A DNA stretch of 9,871 nucleotides from Clostridia bacterium. Lineage in GTDB: Bacteria; Bacillota; Clostridia; Christensenellales; Aristaeellaceae. The stretch spans positions 1 through 9,871 of the forward strand of contig JAFZRB010000243.1 of NCBI GenBank assembly GCA_017620115.1. The letters are read 5' to 3'. Under the pieces are notes generated by a model. It was given only the letters and a program-made list of their open reading frames with translations, searched no databases and was not told the DNA's origin. The position numbers and the translations under genes are program-made. Shown one piece after another: positions 6,611-9,871 of this stretch; position 1 is the first letter of the stretch; each line of letters starts with the position of its first letter.

Positions 6611-7372
6611 TCACACCGGGATCCGGTAGAGCTTCTCCATCAGGGGAATGAATACGCTTTCGTCGCCCGAGGTCATGAAGCGCACGCTGCCCTCGCCCTG
6701 CGTGCGCAGCATATCGCCCTGCTCGAGCAGGCTTTTGAGGCGGCGCGCCGTGCCCTCGTTGCCGTCGACGAGGGGCACGCCGGGCAGCAGGGCGGCGATC
6801 GCGCGCTTCAGAAACACATAATGCGTGCAGCCCAGTACGACAGCGTCCAGCTGCACGTTCTCATAGTCGGCCAGCACGTCTTTCAGGTAGGCGTTCAGGC
6901 GCTCGCCGCTCAGCTCGCCCGCCTCCACGAACTCCATCAGTCCGGCGCAGGGCTGGACGACGGCGTGCTCGCCGTATTTTTCGCTCAGCGCCTGGTATTT
7001 CTGCTGCCGGAGCGTGGCCGGGGTGGCCAGAACCAGTATGCGGCCGCCGCGCCAGAGAAAAGACGCCGGCTTGAGCGCGGGCTCCATGCCCACAACGGGG
7101 ATGGCCAGCCGGGCGCGCAGCGCAGCGACCGCAGCGGACGTGGCCGTGTTGCAGGCGATAAGCAGCGCTTTTATGCCACAGGACAGAAGCACGTCGGCGA
7201 CATGCGTCGCCAACGTGCGGATGGTATCCTCGCTCTTCGTGCCGTAGGGCGCGTTGAGGTTGTCGCCGTAATAGAGAAAGTGTTCGCGCGGCAGCAGGCG
7301 CACGGCGTCGCGCAGCACGCTCACGCCGCCCACGCCGGAATCAAAGATCCCGATGGCACTGTTTCTGTCCAT
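6611..7372 (-). CDS. murI: Glutamate racemase
   Basis: Interconverts L- and D-glutamate without a cofactor and supplies D-Glu for peptidoglycan precursors (UDP-MurNAc-L-Ala-D-Glu). It has 253 aa, close to the family norm. Visible: the N-terminal GIFDSGVGG (residues 8-16, Asp11/Ser12), YYGDNLNAPYG (34-44), the first catalytic Cys74 in ACNTATS and the second catalytic Cys182 in GCTHY, with His184 beside it. ATG 7372 begins 9 nt after the yebC stop. No good Shine-Dalgarno precedes it (an AGGA is about 15 nt upstream, inside the yebC tail), so translational coupling to yebC is likely. The stop at 6611 lies 14 nt before the thioesterase ATG. Confidence 0.96.
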   Translation of the reverse strand: MDRNSAIGIFDSGVGGVSVLRDAVRLLPREHFLYYGDNLNAPYGTKSEDTIRTLATHVADVLLSCGIKALLIACNTATSAAVAALRARLAIPVVGMEPALKPASFLWRGGRILVLATPATLRQQKYQALSEKYGEHAVVQPCAGLMEFVEAGELSGERLNAYLKDVLADYENVQLDAVVLGCTHYVFLKRAIAALLPGVPLVDGNEGTARRLKSLLEQGDMLRTQGEGSVRFMTSGDESVFIPLMEKLYRIPV

Positions 7373-7381
7373 GGCGCAATA

Positions 7382-8134
7382 TCAGTCGTCCTGTTCTTCT
7401 TCTTCGGGCAGTTCGGCGTCGTGATACACGTTCTGGGTGTCGTCGTAGTCGTCCAGCTCGTCGATCAGGCGCTGCACCTTCGCCGCCACCTCGGGATCGG
7501 TGATGGGCGTGGTGGTGGTGGGCACCATGCGGCGCTCCGCCTCCAGGAACGTGCAGCCGGCCTTTTCGAGGTTCTCGCGCACTTCGCTGAACGCGGTGGG
7601 ATCGGTGTAGATCACCGCGGAGTCCTCGCCCACTTCGACGTCGTCCGCGCCGGCGTCCAGCGCCAGCATCATCAGCTCGTCCTCGTCGAGGCCCTTGCTG
7701 TTATCCAGCACGATCACGCCCTTGTGCTCGAACTTCCATGACACGCAGCCCGTCGCGCCCAGGCCCTTGCCGAACTTGTCGAACAGGTGCCGGATCTCGC
7801 TGGCCGTGCGGTTCTGGTTGTCGGTCACGATGTCCACGATCACGGCAACGCCGCCGTCGGCATAGCCCTCGTAGGTGATTTCCTTGTAGGACGCGCCGCT
7901 GCCCTCGCCCGCCGCCTTCGCGATGGAGCGCTTGATGTTGTCGTTGGGCATGTTGTTGGCCTTGGCCTTGGCGATGACGTCGCGGAGTTTGCCGTTGGTC
8001 GCCGGATCGGCGCCGCCGCCCTCGCGCACGGCGATGGCAATTTCACGGCCGATCTTGGTAAAGATCTTGCCCTTCTGCGCGTCGGTCTTTTCTTTTTTGT
8101 GCTTGATGGTCGTCCATTTATTATGTCCGGACAT
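7382..8134 (-). CDS. yebC: YebC/PmpR (TACO1) family regulatory protein
   Basis: A 250-aa member of the YebC/TACO1 family. Members have been described as DNA-binding regulators (PmpR) and, for the YebC2/TACO1 branch, as translation factors that help ribosomes through difficult stretches such as polyproline. Which role applies here cannot be told by eye. The N-terminal SGHNKWTTIKHKKEK signature, the GREI segment, the NMPNDNIKRSI motif (residues about 62-72), the YEGY and DNQNRTASEIRH segments and GCVSWKF are all characteristic. The C-terminus is strongly acidic (PEEEEQDD). ATG 8134 is chosen: GGGGAG (8149-8144) sits 9 nt upstream, and the family always starts at MSGH; the in-frame codon 7 triplets earlier is not needed. 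It is the first gene of the yebC-murI-thioesterase unit. Confidence 0.95.
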   Translation of the reverse strand: MSGHNKWTTIKHKKEKTDAQKGKIFTKIGREIAIAVREGGGADPATNGKLRDVIAKAKANNMPNDNIKRSIAKAAGEGSGASYKEITYEGYADGGVAVIVDIVTDNQNRTASEIRHLFDKFGKGLGATGCVSWKFEHKGVIVLDNSKGLDEDELMMLALDAGADDVEVGEDSAVIYTDPTAFSEVRENLEKAGCTFLEAERRMVPTTTTPITDPEVAAKVQRLIDELDDYDDTQNVYHDAELPEEEEQDD

Positions 8135-8172
8135 GAAGATCAGCTCCCCGATCAAATTTTTTCAGACACTTT

Positions 8173-8201
8173 ATCATACCATAAATCCCCGTGGGAATCA
8201 A
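8173..8201 (-). promoter_or_regulatory. SigA-type promoter of yebC-murI-thioesterase unit
   Basis: On the minus strand, -35 TTGATT (8201-8196) and -10 TATGAT (8178-8173) are separated by exactly 17 nt. TGG directly precedes the -10, forming an extended -10. Predicted transcription start is near 8166, giving a leader of about 30 nt to the yebC ATG. This is an AT-rich island in GC-rich surroundings, in the only non-coding gap upstream of yebC. Confidence 0.8.
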
Positions 8202-8267
8202 GCGGCAATCATCCCGGGCGGCCGCATTTGCCGCCATTTTCACGAAAAATCAATCAAAAAGGCCCCG

Positions 8268-8729
8268 TCAGACCGCGCTTTCGGCTTCGGCGCTGCGGAT
8301 GACGCGCGCCGTGGGAAGCCATTCCACCATGTAATACGATTCCAGCGCGAAGAAGGACTTCATCTCGCTGCGCCTGGCCGCGACGCTCAGCGAAAACAGC
8401 GCGCCCGGCCGCGATTCATCCTCGAAGATGAGCGTCCAGTGCACCATGCCGCGCCGGCGATGAATGGCGATGGCGTATTCCTCGCTCACGTCCTTCAGGC
8501 GCAGGCGCGCCTTCTCCCGCCGGCCCGCGCGCAGATCGCGCAGCATTTCGCCCACGCGCACGATATAGGGCGTGGTCATCCCCAGCACGCCCACGGGCAG
8601 CAGCCAGACCAGCCACGCCATGTCGCTCTGCAGAAAGCGGCTCAGCGCGTACGCCGCCGCCAGGCTGAACACCAGCAGCTGCCAGGTCAGCGCGGCGTAT
8701 GAGCCCATGGAAAACTCATGCCTGTTCAT
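8268..8729 (-). CDS. Hypothetical two-TM membrane protein with cytoplasmic C-terminal domain
   Basis: A 153-aa protein I do not recognise. Two hydrophobic segments (residues about 11-33 and 37-56) form a membrane hairpin. A basic stretch follows (LRAGRREKARLRLK), then an 80-residue soluble domain with alternating hydrophobic strands (EYAIAIHRR, MVHWTLIFED, ALFSLSVAARR, YYMVEWLP). The layout recalls YcxB/PH-like membrane-anchored domains, but that is only a shape comparison. Start ATG 8729 has GAGG (8739-8736) 6 nt upstream, overlapping the stop of the SGNH gene; a GTG at 8741 would give a GTGA overlap and 4 more residues. The gap to the SGNH stop is 8 nt, so the two are surely co-transcribed and perhaps translationally coupled. 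Function unknown. Confidence 0.75.
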   Translation of the reverse strand: MNRHEFSMGSYAALTWQLLVFSLAAAYALSRFLQSDMAWLVWLLPVGVLGMTTPYIVRVGEMLRDLRAGRREKARLRLKDVSEEYAIAIHRRRGMVHWTLIFEDESRPGALFSLSVAARRSEMKSFFALESYYMVEWLPTARVIRSAEAESAV

Positions 8730-8737
8730 GGCGTTCC

Positions 8738-9466
8738 TCACTCAAACAGCTTTTCCAGTATGGTCTCGACGAACAGATCGTGCATCCCGGCCGCGGGATG
8801 GTTGATGCCGTTGGCCAGCAGCGCGGTGGTATCCACGCCGCCGCGCTCCAGCGCCTGCCAGCGCGCGTAGGCGTCCGCCACGGGCACGGCGCGCCGCCGG
8901 GCCTCCGCGCGGGCCGCGTCCACGAAACGGCTCAGCGTACCCCCGCGCTGAACGCGCGCGCAGTGCGCGGCGATCTCGCGCAGGTCGTCGCGCTTCACGG
9001 AGGCGGGCACATAGCCGCACATGAAATTCGGCGTGAGCAGCATGCACTCCGCGCCGCCGCGCAGCACGCCGTCAAAAATCGCGGCCATGCTGCGCGTATA
9101 GACCGCGAGGGCGGACTCGGCGTCCTGCCCGCAGGCGTCGTTCAGGCCGAAGTTCACGATCACCAGATCGGGCCGCACGCTCAGCACGTCGCGCTCCAGC
9201 CGCTCGAGGCCGCCGCGCGCGCTGTCGCCCGAGATGCCCGCGTCCAGCACGCAGGGCGCGGCCGCCGGAAACAGCGCGTTGAGCCGGCGCTGCAGCTTCG
9301 CGGGATAGCCCTCGTGGGGACGGTAAGTGGTATCGAAGCGGCCGTCCGGCAGGTCGACCAGCTCGAAGCAGCCGTGCGTCACGCTGTCGCCCAGACAGGC
9401 GATGACCGCCGGCCTGCACGCGCGCGCGTCGCGGCAGCGCAGGGCCATTTTCTCCGTCGTTTTCAT
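8738..9466 (-). CDS. SGNH/GDSL-family hydrolase
   Basis: A 242-aa serine esterase or lipase of the SGNH fold. Block I is CLGDSVTHG, with nucleophile Ser28. Block II is DAGISGDSARGGLERL, giving the oxyanion Gly. Block III is VNFGLNDA, giving the Asn. Block V is NGINHPAAGMH, with His223 as the likely catalytic base. The usual Asp three residues before this His (DxxH) is Gly here, with Asn at -4; some subfamilies carry an NGINHP block, so the protein may still be active. No signal peptide is visible, so it is probably cytoplasmic. Substrates in the family include acetylated sugars and acyl esters; none can be chosen here. ATG 9466 has GGGAG (9480-9476) 9 nt upstream. It is read from the consensus promoter at 9538-9510 and followed 8 nt later by the membrane protein gene. 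Confidence 0.88.
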   Translation of the reverse strand: MKTTEKMALRCRDARACRPAVIACLGDSVTHGCFELVDLPDGRFDTTYRPHEGYPAKLQRRLNALFPAAAPCVLDAGISGDSARGGLERLERDVLSVRPDLVIVNFGLNDACGQDAESALAVYTRSMAAIFDGVLRGGAECMLLTPNFMCGYVPASVKRDDLREIAAHCARVQRGGTLSRFVDAARAEARRRAVPVADAYARWQALERGGVDTTALLANGINHPAAGMHDLFVETILEKLFE

Positions 9467-9509
9467 ATCGCAGCACTCCCGTTTTTCATCAAAAACCGAT
9501 GACGGCTAT

Positions 9510-9538
9510 ATTCTACCATCCGTGCGCCGTCTTGTCAA
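9510..9538 (-). promoter_or_regulatory. Consensus SigA-type promoter of the SGNH hydrolase unit
   Basis: On the minus strand, a perfect -35 TTGACA (9538-9533) and -10 TAGAAT (9515-9510) are separated by 17 nt, with TGG before the -10 (extended -10). Predicted start is near 9503, leaving a leader of about 36 nt to the ATG. The leader contains an inverted repeat GTTTTT/AAAAAC (9481-9486, 9491-9496), a possible weak hairpin or operator next to the ribosome binding site. Confidence 0.85.
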
Positions 9539-9543
9539 TTTGG

Positions 9544-9587
9544 CAAAGCAAAACGGCCAAAAACGAACAAAGCAAAACGGCCAAAAA
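9544..9587. repeat. Tandem direct repeat, two 20-bp copies at 24-bp period
   Basis: Two identical 20-bp copies (9544-9563 and 9568-9587) are separated by 4 bp. The unit is A-rich with a central CGGCC when read on the plus strand; on the minus strand it reads as T-tracts around GGCC. The nearer copy ends 5 nt before the -35 of the SGNH promoter, so the pair occupies about -40 to -85. An imperfectly placed inverted repeat TTTGGC (9539-9544) and GCCAAA (9556-9561) covers the proximal copy only. It could be an operator array, an UP-like element, or a chance duplication. Confidence 0.8.
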
Positions 9588-9616
9588 TGAGAGGAGCGCC
9601 CTGCGTGGAGCGCTCC
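9583..9616 (-). terminator. Probable intrinsic terminator of the right-edge gene
   Basis: On the minus strand, just after the stop at 9629, GGAGCGC (9616-9610) pairs with GCGCTCC (9599-9593), a 7-bp GC-rich stem with a 10-nt loop. Five nt (TCTCA) then precede TTTTT (9587-9583), which is the start of the distal tandem-repeat copy. The U-run is offset more than usual, so strength is uncertain. GGAGCGCTCC at 9607-9616 is itself a palindrome. Confidence 0.5.
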
Positions 9617-9628
9617 CCCGTCAGATGT

Positions 9629-9871
9629 TTACGAGGCCCGATAGCCGTTTTCGCGATCGCCCGAGATGACGACCGTGTAGTTTTCGCCGTACCGCGCGGG
9701 AAGGACGATCTCGCCAGACGCGGGAACAGCCTCGTCGCCCTCGAACTCGCCGCTCAGCGAGAACGCGATGGAGAAGCCGGAAAGGTCAGCCTCCTCCGGG
9801 AAGTCCTCCGCTTGAAACTGCTGATAAAGCGTCCCGGCCAGAGGCGTCTTCATGTCCGCGTTGCAGACCCC
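9629..9871 (-). CDS. C-terminal fragment of an unrecognised protein (5' end outside window)
   Basis: The frame is open from the right window edge to TAA at 9631-9629, giving 80 visible residues. An internal Met (ATG 9853-9851) has no Shine-Dalgarno upstream, so the gene most likely starts beyond the window. The visible part is acidic (PEEADL, GEFEGDEAVP) with short beta-type stretches (GFSIAFSLSGEF, GEIVLPARYG, YTVVISGD). It has no membrane segment and no motif I recognise. It is followed by a probable terminator. No function can be given. Confidence 0.6.
   Translation of the reverse strand, partial: GVCNADMKTPLAGTLYQQFQAEDFPEEADLSGFSIAFSLSGEFEGDEAVPASGEIVLPARYGENYTVVISGDRENGYRAS

Noticed and set aside
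6821..7741. Plus-strand open frame of 306 codons opposite murI and yebC.
   Set aside because: It is a shadow of two strongly identified minus-strand genes and has no start signal.
8217..8260. Terminator for the SGNH-membrane protein unit.
   Set aside because: T5 runs at 8260-8256 and 8249-8245 (minus strand) lack a strong stem before them (only a 4-bp GGTC/GGCC with a wobble pair). The good stem GGCGGC/GCCGCC (8217-8235) is not followed by T on the minus strand.
9629..9853. Treating the right-edge gene as a complete 74-aa protein.
   Set aside because: No ribosome site precedes ATG 9853, and the frame stays open to the window edge.

Overview
The window looks like a chromosomal housekeeping stretch of a GC-rich Firmicute, most likely an uncultured gut-type member of the Clostridia. 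This rests on strong GGAGG-type ribosome binding sites, the metG/tatD neighbourhood, two near-consensus SigA promoters and small stand-alone HD and HAD proteins. The assignment is inference; there is no rRNA and no lineage-specific marker. No mobile elements, CRISPR arrays, tRNAs or rRNAs were seen.

Layout. Plus strand, 2-6167: the 3' part of metG (methionyl-tRNA synthetase), a secreted Cys-type phosphatase with an unusual N-terminal domain, a TatD-family nuclease, a C-rich 109-nt gap, an orphan ribulokinase (araB), a stand-alone HD-domain (p)ppGpp-hydrolase-like protein, and a HAD phosphatase that resembles eukaryotic phosphomannomutase. Minus strand, 8134-6162: yebC, murI (glutamate racemase) and a hotdog-fold thioesterase, read from a promoter at 8201-8173. 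Minus strand, 9466-8268: an SGNH/GDSL hydrolase and a small two-TM membrane protein, read from a consensus promoter at 9538-9510 that has a tandem repeat just upstream. At the right edge is the 3' end of an unrecognised minus-strand gene with its probable terminator.

The two convergent units meet at TTATAA (6162-6167), which supplies both stop codons. The intrinsic terminator of the plus-strand unit (6213-6248) lies inside the coding sequence of the opposing thioesterase gene. Functionally the genes cover translation (metG, yebC), DNA and nucleotide metabolism (tatD, HD hydrolase), cell-wall precursor supply (murI), sugar phosphorylation (araB) and several small hydrolases. No multi-gene defence or biosynthetic system was found. 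The points most worth a second look are the phosphatase architecture, the phosphomannomutase-like HAD protein, the promoter-adjacent tandem repeat and the terminator embedded in a coding region.
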